A stretch of 64,000 nt of DNA from Prochlorococcus marinus CUG1438 (GCA_017644325.1 JAEPLS010000001.1:496001-560000), one strand, 5' to 3'. Positions 31,258-43,235 are shown, counted from the first letter of the stretch. Notes: generated by a model from the letters alone, not told the origin. Made by a program: numbers and translations.

Positions 31258-32004
31258 ATGTCAAAAGCGAGAATTTTAGTTGTTGACGATGAACCAGCAG
31301 TTTTGAAGGTATTAGTTACAAGACTGCAGCTAGCGGGATATCAAGTTTATTCGGCCACTAACGGAGAAGAAGCTCTTGAATCTTTTCACAGGGACTCTCC
31401 TGATTTGATTGTGCTTGACGTTATGCTCCCAAAAATGGACGGATTTGCAGTTTGCCGAAGAATTAGGGCTGAATCAGTTGTACCAATAATATTTCTGACT
31501 GCACTCGAGGCAATTTCTGAGAGAGTTGCAGGTTTGGATTTAGGAGCTGATGATTATCTATCAAAGCCATTTAGCCCAAAAGAGCTAGAAGCTAGAATTG
31601 CTACTATTTTGAGAAGAATGGGCCCAACCGTTTCGGTTACTGAAACAAAAGAAACTCCATCTGGAAAAGGAGTTATGAAATTTGGAAGTTTAGTTGTTGA
31701 TACAAATAGAAGACAAGTTTCTAGGGCTGGAGAAAGAATTAGCTTAACTTATACCGAATTTAGTCTTTTAGAATTATTATTTGATGAGCCAGGTAAAGTA
31801 GTTCCACGAGCTGAAATTCTTGAACAGTTATGGGGTTATCCTCCCAGGAGAGCGGCAGACTTAAGAGTTGTAGATGTATATGTAGCAAGATTAAGGGGTA
31901 AGCTGGAACCAGATCCAAGAAATCCAGAATTGATATTAACTGTTCGAGGTATAGGTTATGCTTCTCAGAGAGTTGGCGAAACAGCAACATCTTTGGCAAG
32001 TTGA
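31258..32004 (+). CDS. rpaB: Response regulator RpaB (OmpR type)
   Basis: A 248-residue regulator. The receiver domain has the acidic pair D10-D11, phospho-acceptor D54 in LIVLDVMLPKMDGF, T81 and K103. The OmpR/PhoB winged-helix domain (about residues 140-240) has LTYTEFSLLELLF and RVVDVYVARLRGKLE. I recognise it as RpaB (Ycf27), the essential cyanobacterial regulator that binds HLR1 sites and controls photosystem and high-light genes. The 161 bases before it hold no site I can name with confidence. lysS follows. Confidence 0.93.
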   Translation: MSKARILVVDDEPAVLKVLVTRLQLAGYQVYSATNGEEALESFHRDSPDLIVLDVMLPKMDGFAVCRRIRAESVVPIIFLTALEAISERVAGLDLGADDYLSKPFSPKELEARIATILRRMGPTVSVTETKETPSGKGVMKFGSLVVDTNRRQVSRAGERISLTYTEFSLLELLFDEPGKVVPRAEILEQLWGYPPRRAADLRVVDVYVARLRGKLEPDPRNPELILTVRGIGYASQRVGETATSLAS

Positions 32005-32054
32005 TACTTCTTCTGATAATTTTATTAAATAAAACAAATTCATTAGATTAAATT

Positions 32055-33560
32055 TTGTCTGAAATCAGAGAATCCCGCTTACATAAAGCTAATGCACTAG
32101 TTGGTAAAGGATTTGCTTCTTATGCAGAAAGTTTCAGAATTTCTCATAACACTAAATTTCTTGTTCACAAATTTAATTACTTAGAAAATGGTCAAGAAGT
32201 TGACTTCATTGTCTCTATTGCTGGCAGAGTGATGGCAAAAAGGGTAATGGGTAAAATTGCTTTTTTTACAATAAGCGATCAAGAAGGTCAGATTCAGCTT
32301 TATCTAGATCAAAGGATTATAAATTGCGATTTAGAAAACCAAAAATTACTTTCTTTTGAAGATCTTAAGGAAATAGTAGATATTGGTGATTGGATAGGTG
32401 TCTACGGAACTATTAAAAAAACAAATAAAGGTGAACTTTCAATCAAAGTTGAAAAATGGGAAATGTTATCCAAATCACTTCAGCCTTTACCCGATAAATG
32501 GCATGGATTGACTGATATTGAAAAAAGATATAGACAACGTTACTTAGATTTAATAGTTAATCCTCACTCTAAAAATGTATTTAAAACAAGAGCAAGATGT
32601 ATAAGTTTTATAAGAACATGGTTAGATAATAGAAATTTTTTAGAGATAGAGACTCCTATTCTTCAATCTGAAGCTGGGGGTGCTGAGGCAAGGCCATTTA
32701 TTACCCATCACAATACATTAGATATTCCTTTGTATCTAAGAATAGCTACAGAATTACATTTAAAAAGGATGGTTGTTGGAGGATTTGAGAAGGTTTATGA
32801 ATTGGGAAGAATCTTCCGTAATGAGGGGATTAGTACGAAGCACAATCCGGAATTTACTTCAGTGGAAATTTATCAGGCTTATTCTAACTATGTCGATATG
32901 ATGGATTTAACTGAAGAACTTATTAAAGGAATTTTAGCGGATGTATGTGGTTCTTTAGTGATAAATTACCAAAATAAAAAAATTGATTTTTCTAAACCTT
33001 GGTCTCGGATATCCATGAAAAATCTAGTCAAAAAATATACGAGTATTGATTTTGATTCTTTCAGTGGAGACTTTAAAGCGGCAAAACAAGTTGTGGAGAG
33101 TAAAAATGTTGTTTTATCCAATAAAGTAAATTCTATTGGAAGACTTTTAAATGAAGTTTTTGAGCAAAAAGTAGAGTCTAATCTTATAGAGCCTACTTTT
33201 GTTATTGACTATCCTGTTGAAATTTCTCCTTTAGCTAGGACTCATGATGATGATAAAGAAATGGTTCAGAGATTCGAACTATTCATTGTTGGACGAGAAT
33301 TGGCAAATGCTTTTAGTGAGTTGATAGACCCTATAGATCAAAGACAAAGAATGCTAATACAACAATCTCTTAGAGATCAAGGAGATGTAGAGGCTCATTG
33401 TATAGATGAAGATTTTTTGAATGCTTTAGAGATTGGTATGCCTCCTACTGGAGGACTAGGCATAGGAATTGACAGACTTATTATGTTAATTACTGATAGT
33501 CCATCAATTAGAGACGTGATCCCTTTCCCATTGTTAAAACCGGAGATAACTTCTAAATAA
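32055..33560 (+). CDS. lysS: Lysyl-tRNA synthetase (class II)
   Basis: Charges tRNA-Lys. The N-terminal OB fold (about residues 50-150, [21 protein letters not shown]) binds the anticodon. The catalytic core has motif 2 [18 protein letters not shown] and motif 3 [12 protein letters not shown]. It has 501 residues, full length. The start is TTG at 32055; no ATG gives the conserved N-terminus. Confidence 0.96.
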   Translation: MSEIRESRLHKANALVGKGFASYAESFRISHNTKFLVHKFNYLENGQEVDFIVSIAGRVMAKRVMGKIAFFTISDQEGQIQLYLDQRIINCDLENQKLLSFEDLKEIVDIGDWIGVYGTIKKTNKGELSIKVEKWEMLSKSLQPLPDKWHGLTDIEKRYRQRYLDLIVNPHSKNVFKTRARCISFIRTWLDNRNFLEIETPILQSEAGGAEARPFITHHNTLDIPLYLRIATELHLKRMVVGGFEKVYELGRIFRNEGISTKHNPEFTSVEIYQAYSNYVDMMDLTEELIKGILADVCGSLVINYQNKKIDFSKPWSRISMKNLVKKYTSIDFDSFSGDFKAAKQVVESKNVVLSNKVNSIGRLLNEVFEQKVESNLIEPTFVIDYPVEISPLARTHDDDKEMVQRFELFIVGRELANAFSELIDPIDQRQRMLIQQSLRDQGDVEAHCIDEDFLNALEIGMPPTGGLGIGIDRLIMLITDSPSIRDVIPFPLLKPEITSK

Positions 33561-33624
33561 AAATCAAAAATTATCCTTGCAATGAAGTAAAATAAAAGAA
33601 TTAATCCAATACGAAATTTTTTAA

Positions 33625-33873
33625 ATGAGTGGTGAACGTGTTGGTTTCCGTTTTAAACACGCGGATGCAGTAGTGAAAAGAAATCCTCAAGGCCGATCAA
33701 GAAGAGGATGGGTTATTGAACCAGTTGAGCAAACTACAAGCAGGGGCACAAAAATGCCTGCTTATAAAATCCGCTGGAGAGATAGTGAGAGACCTGAAAC
33801 TGTTTTACAGCATATGTTAATTGCAGATCCAGATCCTTCCCCTCCGCCAAGTTCAGTAAATCTTGACTCATAG
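33625..33873 (+). CDS. Small conserved protein of unknown function
   Basis: An 82-residue protein, basic in its first half (FKHADAVVKRNPQGRSRRGW) with a proline-rich tail. The middle (GWVIEPVEQTT, MPAYKIRWRDSERPE) reads like a small beta-barrel of the KOW/SH3 kind, but this is an impression only. I recall similar proteins in other marine picocyanobacteria. It lies 64 bases after lysS, convergent with smpB. Confidence 0.65.
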   Translation: MSGERVGFRFKHADAVVKRNPQGRSRRGWVIEPVEQTTSRGTKMPAYKIRWRDSERPETVLQHMLIADPDPSPPPSSVNLDS

Positions 33874-33896
33874 ATTCAAAACTTTAAATAATATTT

Positions 33897-34391
33897 TTAT
33901 CTTTTTAGTGCAGAGTTGATTTCTTTTTTTATGCTTTTTTGTTTTTCATCTTGTCGTTTGTCATGTAATTTTTTCCCTTTACCAACTCCAATAGTTAGTT
34001 TTATCCATGACCCCTTTAAATAAAGAGATAACGGAACAATAGTCATTCCTTTTTTTTCAGTATTGGATTTAAGTTTTATTATTTCTTTCTTGTGTAGTAA
34101 TAACTTTCTATTGCGTAATGGATCATGATTAAAATAAGAACCCACATTTTTGTGTGGTGAAATGTGAACATTTAATAATAAAATTTCACCATCTCTGAAT
34201 GAACAGTACCCATCTCTTAAATTTGCTTTTCCGTCTCTAATAGACTTCACTTCAGTCCCCAAAAGTTCAATTCCAGCTTCGATTGTTTCAGATATTGCAT
34301 ATTGAAACTTTGCATATCTATTTTCAGCTAGACGTTTAAAATTACTTTCTTTGTTAATAATTTTTTGATTTTTGTTTGAATTTTTTGGCAT
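33897..34391 (-). CDS. smpB: SsrA-binding protein SmpB
   Basis: Binds tmRNA and brings it to stalled ribosomes. The OB-fold core has [27 protein letters not shown] and [22 protein letters not shown]; the basic C-terminal tail ([20 protein letters not shown]) enters the mRNA path. It has 164 residues. It is divergent from ruvB, with 52 bases between the starts. The ssrA gene is not in the window. Confidence 0.96.
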   Translation of the reverse strand: MPKNSNKNQKIINKESNFKRLAENRYAKFQYAISETIEAGIELLGTEVKSIRDGKANLRDGYCSFRDGEILLLNVHISPHKNVGSYFNHDPLRNRKLLLHKKEIIKLKSNTEKKGMTIVPLSLYLKGSWIKLTIGVGKGKKLHDKRQDEKQKSIKKEINSALKR

Positions 34392-34443
34392 TTTGTTTGT
34401 AAAAAATCTTTCTACTCAGAACAATTGCAATTAACCTTTCATT

Positions 34444-35502
34444 ATGGCAATAATTTCCTCCAATATAGGCGATAATGATTCTTCTCCACGTAAAAAAGAA
34501 CTAAGGTTAGTTAATTCAAAGGTCATTCCAGAAGAAAAAAGAAAAAATAATCTGAACTTAGCTCGACCTTGCAATTTAAAACAATTTATTGGTCAAGAAC
34601 AACTTAAGTCGTCGTTAAGAATTGCTATAAATGCTGCAATTTATAGAAAAGAACCTTTGGAGCATATTCTTTTATATGGGCAACCTGGTTTAGGTAAAAC
34701 CACCCTAGCTTTGTTGATAGCTCAAGAAATGAATACGAAATGTAGGATAGCAACTGCACCCTCGATTGAAAGACCTAGAGATATTGTGGGGTTGCTGCTT
34801 GGATTAAAAGAAGGTGAAGTTTTATTTATCGATGAGATACATCGCTTAAATAGGTTAACTGAAGAGTTGTTATATTCTGCAATGGAGGATTTTAGACTAG
34901 ATTTAACTATGGGAGCTAATAGAGGAACACGTTGTAGAACAATTAATCTTCCAAAGTTTACTCTTATTGGGGCGACGACTAAATTAGCCTCAATTAGTGC
35001 CCCACTAAGAGATAGATTTGGTATATCCCAGAAAATTGAATTTTATACATACGATGAATTAAAACAAATTATTGTTAATTTCGCCCGATTAATAAATCTT
35101 AATTTAGATGATGAAGCATCATATAATTTAGCAAAGATATCTCGAGGTACTCCAAGAATTGCTTTGAGATTATTGAGACGAGTTAGAGATTATGCTCAAG
35201 TTGTCAAAAAAACTAATTCCATTTCTGTGAATTTAATAAAAAAAGCTTTAAATTCATATCAAATAGACGAAAAAGGATTGGATTCTTTAGATAGACAATA
35301 TTTATTTTTTTTAAACCAAAATAATAATGTCCCAACTGGCCTCGATTCAATTGCAGCTAGATTAGGTGATGAATCTTCAATGATAGAATTTGTGGTTGAG
35401 CCATATCTTATTCAAATTGGTTTCCTTGAGAGAACTCCAAGAGGAAGATTGCTTACTCTTTTAGGGAAAAAGTACATTGATTCATATAATGACAACTTTT
35501 AA
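34444..35502 (+). CDS. ruvB: Holliday junction helicase RuvB
   Basis: The hexameric AAA+ motor of branch migration, working with RuvA. Walker A GQPGLGKT is at residues 79-86, Walker B has FIDEIHRL, sensor/arginine-finger region [20 protein letters not shown] follows, and the C-terminal winged helix ends RTPRGRLLT. It has 352 residues, with an N-terminal tail of about 30 extra residues. Its 3' end overlaps the start of the TPR gene by 14 bases. Confidence 0.97.
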   Translation: MAIISSNIGDNDSSPRKKELRLVNSKVIPEEKRKNNLNLARPCNLKQFIGQEQLKSSLRIAINAAIYRKEPLEHILLYGQPGLGKTTLALLIAQEMNTKCRIATAPSIERPRDIVGLLLGLKEGEVLFIDEIHRLNRLTEELLYSAMEDFRLDLTMGANRGTRCRTINLPKFTLIGATTKLASISAPLRDRFGISQKIEFYTYDELKQIIVNFARLINLNLDDEASYNLAKISRGTPRIALRLLRRVRDYAQVVKKTNSISVNLIKKALNSYQIDEKGLDSLDRQYLFFLNQNNNVPTGLDSIAARLGDESSMIEFVVEPYLIQIGFLERTPRGRLLTLLGKKYIDSYNDNF

Positions 35503-36277
35503 AAAAGTTAAAGTTTGTTTTTTATTACTTTTTGTTTTTATAAGTATTTGTTATGTTTCGCCATGCTATTCATTATCTTTCAGGGAGGATTTGTTTAAAA
35601 ATGCATTAGATTTAAGTGCAAGTGGAAAATTTAATCTCGCCTTACAAGAATGGAATAACTATCTTGATTCCTACCCTGATGATGCTGCCGGTTTCAGTAA
35701 TAGAGGAAACGTTAGACTTGTCATAGGAGATGTGGAGGGATCAATAGATGATCAAAATAAGGCAATAAGTTTAAATCCAAATGAAATAGACCCTTATATT
35801 AATAGAGGCATAGCAGAGGAAGCAATGGGATTATGGTCAGAAGCGAGAAAAGATTATATGTTTGTTATTTCTCAAGATAGTAAAAATTTTTCTGCATTAT
35901 ATAATTTGGCTAATGTTGAAGGTTCTACATCACAATGGGAAAAAGCACGAGATTTATTTTCAAAAGCTGCTTTATATAATCCTGGTTTTGCAATGGCTAG
36001 GTCGAGTATGGCTTTAGCAGATTTACAGTTGGGAAATATTGATGCATCTGAAAAGGAATTAAAAAACTTAATTAGACGTTATCCAACTTTTGCAGATGCT
36101 AGGGCCGCTTTAACAGCTTTGAATTGGTCTAAAGGTGAATCTGGCAAAGCAGAGAGTAATTGGATAGCAGTGACTGAACTAGATTCTAGATATAGTGATG
36201 AAGAATGGTTAAAAAGAATCAGAAGATGGCCCCCAATACCGATTAAAGATTTAATGAACTTTATCGATTTAAAATAA
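35489..36277 (+). CDS. Exported TPR-repeat protein
   Basis: A 262-residue protein with a hydrophobic signal-like start (about residues 6-26) and then about four to five tetratricopeptide repeats, for example [38 protein letters not shown] and [20 protein letters not shown]. TPRs mediate protein contacts, probably on the lumenal or periplasmic side. I use the ATG at 35489; a TTG four codons earlier is possible. It overlaps ruvB by 14 bases and ends 3 bases before the amidohydrolase. Confidence 0.8.
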   Translation: MTTFKKVKVCFLLLFVFISICYVSPCYSLSFREDLFKNALDLSASGKFNLALQEWNNYLDSYPDDAAGFSNRGNVRLVIGDVEGSIDDQNKAISLNPNEIDPYINRGIAEEAMGLWSEARKDYMFVISQDSKNFSALYNLANVEGSTSQWEKARDLFSKAALYNPGFAMARSSMALADLQLGNIDASEKELKNLIRRYPTFADARAALTALNWSKGESGKAESNWIAVTELDSRYSDEEWLKRIRRWPPIPIKDLMNFIDLK

Positions 36278-36280
36278 GAA

Positions 36281-37465
36281 ATGAATATAGATCAGTTGTT
36301 TAGAAAAGTTGATTCCTTTAATGATGAATTAATTAATTTAAGAAGATATATCCACGCACATCCGGAATTAAGTGGATGTGAAAATCAAACGGCGATTTTG
36401 ATAACTGGTTATTTAAAGAATATTGGTTGGAATGTCAGAGAGTCTGTTGGTAAGACAGGAGTTATAGCTGATTTTGGCCCTTTAGATAAAGGTATCATAG
36501 GCTTAAGAGTTGATATGGATGCTTTACCAATACTTGAGGAAACTAAATTAAGCTTTTCTTCGAAAGTAGATGGTGTCATGCATGCGTGTGGACACGACTT
36601 GCATATATCGATTGGGCTTGGAGTCGCAAAAATTATAAAAGATCTAAAACTTAATTTTGGTGTTAGGATTATTTTTCAGCCTGCTGAAGAAATTGCAAGC
36701 GGAGCTAGATGGATGATTAAGGATGGTGCAACCAATGGTTTAACCCATATTTTAGGGGTACATGTCTACCCAGATTTATCTGTAGGGACTATTGGGATTA
36801 AGGAGGGAAGTTTAACTGCAGCTGCTGGAGAGTTCAAAGTAGAAATCATAGGAAAGTCAGGACATGGTGCTAGACCGCATGAAGGAGTCGATGCTATTTG
36901 GGTAGCCTCTAAAGTTATTTCGGGAATTCAAGAATCAATAACACGGAAGTTAGATCCTCTAGATCCTGTAGTAATAACTTTTGGTAAAATAAATGGTGGA
37001 AATGCATTCAATGTTCTTGCAGAAAAGGTTAATTTAATTGGTACAGTTAGATGTACCAATCTTAAATTATTTAAAAATATTGGTAATTGGCTCAATGAAA
37101 ATATTTCTTCTATAGCAAATAGTTGCGGAGCTGATGCAAAAGTAATATTTAGAGAAATTGCTCCACCAGTTAATAATAATTCTGAAATTAATAGAGTTTT
37201 TAGAGATTCGGGAATTAAGGTGTTAGGGCAAGAAAATGTTATTGAATTGCAAAAACCGTCACTAGGCGCAGAAGATTTTGCTGAGTTCTTGAATGAGATA
37301 CCTGGAGCTATGTTTAGGCTTGGTGTTTCTGGTTCAAATGGATGCGCTCCACTACATAGTTCTAAATTTGATCCGGATGAAAGAGCTATCGCTATTGGAA
37401 TTAAGGTGATAACTGCATCCATAGTAAAATTGAATAATGAAAAGGTTAATACAGTAAATAAATGA
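36281..37465 (+). CDS. M20-family amidohydrolase
   Basis: A 394-residue metal-dependent amidohydrolase of the M20D group (N-acyl-amino acid, hippurate or IAA-amino acid hydrolase type). Metal and catalytic residues are seen in RVDMDALPI, HACGHD (101-106), QPAEE and HVYPDLSVG, with the late H in LHSSKFDP. The small dimerisation domain sits in the middle. The natural substrate cannot be named. Its stop overlaps the next start by 4 bases (ATGA). Confidence 0.92.
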   Translation: MNIDQLFRKVDSFNDELINLRRYIHAHPELSGCENQTAILITGYLKNIGWNVRESVGKTGVIADFGPLDKGIIGLRVDMDALPILEETKLSFSSKVDGVMHACGHDLHISIGLGVAKIIKDLKLNFGVRIIFQPAEEIASGARWMIKDGATNGLTHILGVHVYPDLSVGTIGIKEGSLTAAAGEFKVEIIGKSGHGARPHEGVDAIWVASKVISGIQESITRKLDPLDPVVITFGKINGGNAFNVLAEKVNLIGTVRCTNLKLFKNIGNWLNENISSIANSCGADAKVIFREIAPPVNNNSEINRVFRDSGIKVLGQENVIELQKPSLGAEDFAEFLNEIPGAMFRLGVSGSNGCAPLHSSKFDPDERAIAIGIKVITASIVKLNNEKVNTVNK

Positions 37466-37677
37466 AAATTAATAAAAGATTTTTTCTATCTCTTGTGTCC
37501 CCTTTTATGATCTTTATATCAGTAATTGGGATAGTAATGAGGGATAATTCCAGAAAGATTTTTTATTTACCTATCGGCTTAATGGGGATTTCTATTATTT
37601 TGGAGAAAGATGTAAGTAGAAGATGGGATAGGAAAAACATCTTAAAAAAAATAAAATCTTATCGAAAAGTTGAATAA
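37462..37677 (+). CDS. Small membrane protein of unknown function
   Basis: A 71-residue protein with two hydrophobic segments (about residues 7-25 and 33-47) and a very basic C-terminal tail ending KKIKSYRKVE. The positive-inside rule would place the tail in the cytoplasm. It overlaps the amidohydrolase stop by 4 bases, so translation is probably coupled. I do not recognise a family. Confidence 0.6.
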   Translation: MKINKRFFLSLVSPFMIFISVIGIVMRDNSRKIFYLPIGLMGISIILEKDVSRRWDRKNILKKIKSYRKVE

Positions 37678-37747
37678 ACATTATTTTATTTATTTTACGC
37701 AATATGTGATGACTATTTTTTGGAAAAGAGCTATTAATAAGATTAAT

Positions 37748-37826
37748 ACTAGGGGTGCTAAGAATTTAACCTTAGCTGAGATCATACCCTTTGAACCTGA
37801 ATCATTTATTTTGATGCAGGGAAGTG
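37748..37826 (+). promoter_or_regulatory. TPP riboswitch (THI element) upstream of thiC
   Basis: The conserved core is present: GGGGTGC, a perfect P3 stem GCTAAG/CTTAGC, CTGAGAT (37776-37782), ACCCTTTGAACCTGA (37786-37800) and GCAGGGAA (37816-37823). These form the pyrimidine- and pyrophosphate-sensing halves of the thiamine pyrophosphate aptamer. P5 appears short (ATCA/TGAT around a TTTATTT loop). About 48 bases separate it from the thiC ATG, including a TTTGATCAAA palindrome that may be part of the expression platform. Binding of TPP would be expected to lower thiC expression. Confidence 0.9.
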
Positions 37827-37873
37827 GAAATTTGATCAAACTTTAGTAATAACAATTTTAAAATTTATCAATT

Positions 37874-39244
37874 ATGAGAAGTTCATGGATTAAGCCTAGG
37901 CTTGGGAAAAGCAATGTAACTCAGATGAACTTTGCAAGGAACGGATATATCACTGAAGAAATGAGTTTTGTTGCTAAAAAAGAGAATCTACCTGCCTCTT
38001 TAATAATGGAAGAAGTAGCAAGAGGAAGATTAATCATCCCAGCTAATATTAATCATTTGAATCTTGAGCCAATGTCTATTGGTATAGCTTCTAGATGTAA
38101 AGTTAATGCAAATATTGGTGCTTCTCCTAATGCAAGTGATATTAATGAAGAAGTAGAAAAGCTTAGGCTGGCCGTTAAATATGGGGCTGATACGGTTATG
38201 GATCTTTCTACTGGAGGAGTAAATTTAGATGAAGTGCGCCAAGCTATTATTAATGAATCCCCTGTACCTATTGGAACTGTCCCTGTTTACCAAGCTTTAG
38301 AAAGCGTACATGGTTCAATAGATAGACTAACTGAAGACGATTTCCTTCATATTATTGAAAAACATTGTCAGCAGGGCGTTGATTATCAAACTATTCATGC
38401 TGGATTATTGATTGAGCATCTGCCAAAAGTTAAAGGAAGAATTACAGGAATCGTAAGTAGAGGGGGAGGTATTTTGGCCCAATGGATGTTACATCATTTT
38501 AAGCAAAACCCTCTTTATACAAGATTTGATGATATTTGCGAGATTTTTAAAAAATATGATTGCACTTTTTCTTTAGGTGATTCACTTAGGCCTGGATGTT
38601 TGCATGATGCTTCTGATGATGCTCAGCTTGCTGAATTAAAGACTTTAGGAGAGCTTACTAGAAGAGCATGGGAACATAATGTTCAAGTAATGGTTGAGGG
38701 TCCCGGTCATGTACCTATGGATCAAATTGAGTTTAACGTGAGGAAGCAGATGGAAGAATGTTCAGAAGCGCCCTTTTACGTACTTGGCCCATTAGTAACA
38801 GATATATCTCCTGGATATGATCATATATCAAGTGCTATAGGGGCGGCTATGGCAGGCTGGTATGGAACTTCTATGTTGTGTTATGTAACCCCAAAAGAAC
38901 ATTTAGGTCTTCCAAATGCAGAAGATGTACGAGAAGGATTAATTGCCTATAAGATAGCCGCACATGCCGCGGACATAGCAAGACATCGAGCTGGAGCTCG
39001 TGATAGAGATGACGAACTTAGTCATGCAAGGTATAACTTTGATTGGAATAAACAATTCGAACTCTCATTAGATCCAGAAAGAGCAAAGCAATATCATGAT
39101 GAGACATTACCTCAAGAAATCTTTAAAAAGGCCGAATTTTGTTCAATGTGTGGTCCTAAGCATTGCCCGATGAATTCAAAAATTTCTGATGAATCTCTTG
39201 ATGAACTTAAGGATAGACTGGAGCAATGTAATACTTCAGTATAA
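37874..39244 (+). CDS. thiC: Phosphomethylpyrimidine synthase ThiC
   Basis: A radical-SAM enzyme that rearranges aminoimidazole ribotide to hydroxymethylpyrimidine phosphate for thiamine. The barrel carries [24 protein letters not shown] and [11 protein letters not shown]. The cluster-binding CSMCGPKHC near the C-terminus uses C423, C426 and C431. It has 456 residues. It is preceded by a TPP riboswitch, so it is regulated by the pathway end product. It converges on tkt with 14 bases between the stops. Confidence 0.98.
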   Translation: MRSSWIKPRLGKSNVTQMNFARNGYITEEMSFVAKKENLPASLIMEEVARGRLIIPANINHLNLEPMSIGIASRCKVNANIGASPNASDINEEVEKLRLAVKYGADTVMDLSTGGVNLDEVRQAIINESPVPIGTVPVYQALESVHGSIDRLTEDDFLHIIEKHCQQGVDYQTIHAGLLIEHLPKVKGRITGIVSRGGGILAQWMLHHFKQNPLYTRFDDICEIFKKYDCTFSLGDSLRPGCLHDASDDAQLAELKTLGELTRRAWEHNVQVMVEGPGHVPMDQIEFNVRKQMEECSEAPFYVLGPLVTDISPGYDHISSAIGAAMAGWYGTSMLCYVTPKEHLGLPNAEDVREGLIAYKIAAHAADIARHRAGARDRDDELSHARYNFDWNKQFELSLDPERAKQYHDETLPQEIFKKAEFCSMCGPKHCPMNSKISDESLDELKDRLEQCNTSV

Positions 39245-39258
39245 TGAGAAATTAATTG

Positions 39259-41265
39259 CTATAAAATTTCTTTTGTTTTGTTGACCACGTTTTCGACAGT
39301 AAATCCAAAATTTTTCATACATTCTCCACCTGGTGCTGAAGCACCAAACCTATCCATAGTTATACAAATCCCATCAAAACCTGTATATTTATGCCAACCA
39401 AAGGAATGGGCAGCTTCTACTACAACTCTCTTTTTCACACTACTTGGTAAAACACTTTCTTTGTAACTTTCTTCTTGCTCTTCGAAAAGTTCTACACAAG
39501 GCATAGAAACAACTCTAATTTTTTTACCTAAGCTTGAAATTTCCTTACCTGCTTCAATGCAAAGATTCAGTTCGCTTCCGGTCCCAATAAATATTAGATC
39601 TGGTGTTCCTTCGCAATCAGAAACCACATATCCTCCTAGAGCAACTTTATCGATAGAAGTATTTTCTTGATTTGGCATACCTTGTCTACTTAAACAAAGG
39701 GCAGAGGGTCTTTTCCGATTTTGAATAGCAAGCTTATAAGCTCCACTTGTCTCATTCCCATCTCCTGGTCTGAAAACTAGCATGTTAGGCATAGCACGAA
39801 GAGAAGGGATAGTTTCAATAGGTTGATGTGTTGGACCGTCTTCTCCTACACCAATTGAATCATGGGTTAATACATAGATTACTCCTAACTCACTGAGTGC
39901 TGAAAGCCTCATTGAACCTCTCATGTAATCGGCAAAAACAAGGAAGGTACCTCCGTATGGAATAAGACCACTATTGTGATAAGCAATACCATTAAGAACA
40001 GCTGCCATTGCATGTTCACGTACGCCAAAATGTAAATATCTTTTTTCAGGACTATGAGGTTGGAATGATCCAGTTTCTCCTTTGATATCTGTGTAGTTAG
40101 AGTGAGTTAAATCTGCTGATCCACCAATTAATTCAGGCAGGTTAGGTCCTAAAGCTCCTAAACATATTTGTGAGTGTTTTCTGGTGGCTAAACCTTTGTC
40201 ATCAGGTGAATAAGAGGGCAGATCTGAGTCCCAATTCGCAGGTAATTGTCCTTTTAACATTCTTTCTAACTCTGCGCCTTCAGTGGGATATTTTTTCTGA
40301 TATTCTTCAAATTTAGAGTCCCATTTTTTTTCTAAATCTTCACCTTTATTAACTGCTTTTCTAAAGTGATCATATACTTCATTAGGGATTTCAAATGGAG
40401 GATATTCCCAATTTAAAAATTCTCTCGTTAATAAAGCTTCCTCTTCTCCAACTGCTGCCCCATGAATTCCAGCAGTATCTGATTTATTAGGTGATCCATA
40501 ACCTATGGTTGTAGAGATTTTTATTATTGAAGGCTTATCTGATACTAATTTTGCTTTTTCTATAGCTTCAGTTATTCCTTTAACATCATGATTTCCATCT
40601 TCGACATGTTGAACATGCCATCCATAAGCTTCATATCTTTTTAAAACATCTTCGGTAAAAGAAACATCTGTACGGCCATCAATTGTAATTTGATTATCAT
40701 CATATAGCGCAATTAATTTTCCAAGTTTAAGATGGCCAGCTAATGAGCAAGCTTCTGATGCGATCCCTTCTTGATTACAACCATCTCCCATTATCACGTA
40801 AGTGTAATGATCAACAATATTACAATCAGGCTTATTGAATTTTGCTGCTAAGTGAGTTTCAGCTATTGCTAAACCTACTGCATTAGAAATTCCGGCTCCA
40901 AGAGGTCCAGCTGTCACCTCAACTCCTTCAGTCTCGAATGTTTCTGGATGACCAGGAGTTTTGGATCCCCATTGTCTAAATTCTTTAATATCGTCTATTG
41001 AAACTGATTTGTATCCTGTTAAATGAAGCAAAGAATATAACAACATACAGCCATGACCAGCCGATAATACAAAACGATCTCTGTTAAACCATTTTGGATT
41101 ATTAGGATTATGATTAAGAATGTTTTGCCATAGTGCATAACCCATTGGAGCACACCCCATTGGTAATCCAGGATGTCCACTATTAGATTTATTTACTGCA
41201 TCTACAGCAAGCATTCTTATACTGTTTACACAAAGTGATTCTAATGAAATAGACGCAGCGACCAT
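39259..41265 (-). CDS. tkt: Transketolase
   Basis: A thiamine-pyrophosphate enzyme of the Calvin cycle and pentose phosphate pathway that moves two-carbon units between sugar phosphates. The N-terminal half has [18 protein letters not shown] and the TPP/Mg motif [13 protein letters not shown]. The pyrimidine-binding domain has [17 protein letters not shown] and [16 protein letters not shown]. It has 668 residues, full length. It follows fabF on the same strand by 43 bases, in the acpP-fabF-tkt order common in cyanobacteria. Confidence 0.97.
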   Translation of the reverse strand: MVAASISLESLCVNSIRMLAVDAVNKSNSGHPGLPMGCAPMGYALWQNILNHNPNNPKWFNRDRFVLSAGHGCMLLYSLLHLTGYKSVSIDDIKEFRQWGSKTPGHPETFETEGVEVTAGPLGAGISNAVGLAIAETHLAAKFNKPDCNIVDHYTYVIMGDGCNQEGIASEACSLAGHLKLGKLIALYDDNQITIDGRTDVSFTEDVLKRYEAYGWHVQHVEDGNHDVKGITEAIEKAKLVSDKPSIIKISTTIGYGSPNKSDTAGIHGAAVGEEEALLTREFLNWEYPPFEIPNEVYDHFRKAVNKGEDLEKKWDSKFEEYQKKYPTEGAELERMLKGQLPANWDSDLPSYSPDDKGLATRKHSQICLGALGPNLPELIGGSADLTHSNYTDIKGETGSFQPHSPEKRYLHFGVREHAMAAVLNGIAYHNSGLIPYGGTFLVFADYMRGSMRLSALSELGVIYVLTHDSIGVGEDGPTHQPIETIPSLRAMPNMLVFRPGDGNETSGAYKLAIQNRKRPSALCLSRQGMPNQENTSIDKVALGGYVVSDCEGTPDLIFIGTGSELNLCIEAGKEISSLGKKIRVVSMPCVELFEEQEESYKESVLPSSVKKRVVVEAAHSFGWHKYTGFDGICITMDRFGASAPGGECMKNFGFTVENVVNKTKEIL

Positions 41266-41308
41266 TGTTTTAAAATGAGATAAGTTGGATACTAAAAATT
41301 GGTTGTCA

Positions 41309-42553
41309 TCAATTCATTTTGCTGAAAGCAAGGCAAACATTATGACCACCAAAGCCGAAGGAATTAGAAAGAGCAACTCCTACTTGAGCTTCTCTTGCAT
41401 TATTTGGTACATAATCAAGATCACAATCAGGATCTGGATTGACGTAGTTAATTGTAGGAGGGATAAAATTATGTGTCAAAGAAAGTATACAAGCTACTGC
41501 TTCTATACCTCCTGAACCTCCTAGAAGATGACCAGTCATCGACTTAGTAGAGCTTACAGGAATAAGGTAAGATCTGTCTCTAAATATTGATTTAATTGCA
41601 GAAGTTTCATTTTTGTCATTAGCTGATGTACTCGTTCCATGAGCATTAATGTAATCAATTTTGTCAAGGCTTAGAGAACTTTCTTCAACTGCTAGTTTGA
41701 TCGCTTCTGCGCCTCCAACCCCGCCAGGTGATGGAGCAGTAATGTGATGAGCATCACAAGTTGTTCCATATCCAATAATTTCAGCATAAATTCTTGCATC
41801 TCTTTTTTGTGCATTTTCTAAGGTTTCTAAAACAAGAATTCCAGATCCCTCTCCAATAACAAATCCATCTCTCTCTGCATCGAAAGGTCTGCTCGCTGTT
41901 TCGGGACTTTCATTTCTGAAAGAAAGAGCTTTAGCACTAGCAAAACCAGCTACTCCAAGAGGAGTAATACTGGCTTCTGCACCTCCACAGATCATTGCAT
42001 CTGCTTTGCCTAGTTGGAGTAATCTAAATGAATCGCCGATTGCATTAGAACCAGCAGCGCAAGCAGTGGAAACAGAGGAACTTGGTCCTTTTGCACCCAA
42101 GGCTATGGCTGCTAGTCCAGTTGCCATGTTTGGAATCATCATTGGAACTGTAAATGGACTTACTCTTTTTGGTCCTTTATGACTCAAAATCTGAGCTTGA
42201 CTTTCCATAGTTAGTAAGCCTCCAACACCAGAGCCAATAATCACTCCAATTCTTGATTCATTAGCTTCAGTAATTTCTAGTCCAGAATCACTAAAGGCTT
42301 GCTTTGCTGCAATAACTCCAAACTGGGAAAAACGATCCCATCTTTTGGATTCCTTAGCTTCAATAAAATTTTCAGATTGAAGATTTTTAACTTCTGCTGC
42401 AAATTTGCAAGGATGGTTTTCAGGATCAAAGAGAGTGATACCCGAAACTCCATTCATACCTTTTTGAAGACTGAGTAAATATTCATCAATGTTGTTACCA
42501 ATTGGAGTAACTGCTCCGATACCGGTGATAACTACTCGATGGAAATTTGGCAT
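41309..42553 (-). CDS. fabF: 3-oxoacyl-[acyl-carrier-protein] synthase II
   Basis: A condensing enzyme that elongates fatty acyl-ACP with malonyl-ACP. The catalytic Cys is in [12 protein letters not shown] (about residue 165), with the two histidines in [14 protein letters not shown] and [15 protein letters not shown]. It has 414 residues, standard length. It lies 6 bases after acpP on the same strand, so carrier and synthase are expressed together. Confidence 0.97.
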   Translation of the reverse strand: MPNFHRVVITGIGAVTPIGNNIDEYLLSLQKGMNGVSGITLFDPENHPCKFAAEVKNLQSENFIEAKESKRWDRFSQFGVIAAKQAFSDSGLEITEANESRIGVIIGSGVGGLLTMESQAQILSHKGPKRVSPFTVPMMIPNMATGLAAIALGAKGPSSSVSTACAAGSNAIGDSFRLLQLGKADAMICGGAEASITPLGVAGFASAKALSFRNESPETASRPFDAERDGFVIGEGSGILVLETLENAQKRDARIYAEIIGYGTTCDAHHITAPSPGGVGGAEAIKLAVEESSLSLDKIDYINAHGTSTSANDKNETSAIKSIFRDRSYLIPVSSTKSMTGHLLGGSGGIEAVACILSLTHNFIPPTINYVNPDPDCDLDYVPNNAREAQVGVALSNSFGFGGHNVCLAFSKMN

Positions 42554-42559
42554 CCTTGA

Positions 42560-42799
42560 TTAACCTTTTTTTTCTTCTATGAATTTCACTGCGTCGCCTA
42601 CTGTTGCGATACCTTCAGCGGCTTCGTCAGGAATTTCAATATCAAATGCTTCTTCTAGAGCCATTACTAATTCAACGGTATCTAGAGAATCAGCACCCAA
42701 ATCATTTTGGAAATTTGAATCTGATTTTACTTCTCCCGCTTCAACGCTTAATTGCTCTGAAACAATAGAACAGACTTTTTCGAGGATTTCTTGTGACAT
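42560..42799 (-). CDS. acpP: Acyl carrier protein
   Basis: A 79-residue acidic four-helix carrier. S38 in [18 protein letters not shown] takes the phosphopantetheine arm that holds growing fatty acids. It is the first gene of the leftward acpP-fabF-tkt run and is divergent from psaC, with 133 bases between the starts. Confidence 0.98.
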   Translation of the reverse strand: MSQEILEKVCSIVSEQLSVEAGEVKSDSNFQNDLGADSLDTVELVMALEEAFDIEIPDEAAEGIATVGDAVKFIEEKKG

Positions 42800-42898
42800 A
42801 GTTTATGGAAATTACTAATTATCTATAAGATTTTATGCCCTAGAGTTAACAAGAGTGAAGCATATCTTAATTTTTTTAATTTCTTTGTAAGACAATAG

Positions 42899-42904
42899 TA
42901 TTAT
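42899..42904 (+). promoter_or_regulatory. Possible -10 box for psaC
   Basis: TATTAT, 29 bases before the psaC ATG and overlapping the alternative TATATA at 42903-42908. It predicts a short leader of about 20 bases. No reliable -35 element is visible. Confidence 0.3.
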
Positions 42905-42908
42905 ATAA

Positions 42909-43178
<270 letters not shown>

Positions 43179-43235
43179 ATTTATAGTGCAGTTTTAAGAG
43201 AGTCCATGCTTTAAGAAATACGCGTTTTTTTTCAA

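Noticed and set aside
36928-37422. A 164-codon leftward frame opposite the M20 amidohydrolase
   Set aside because: Antisense to clear metal-site coding sequence, with no recognisable protein features.
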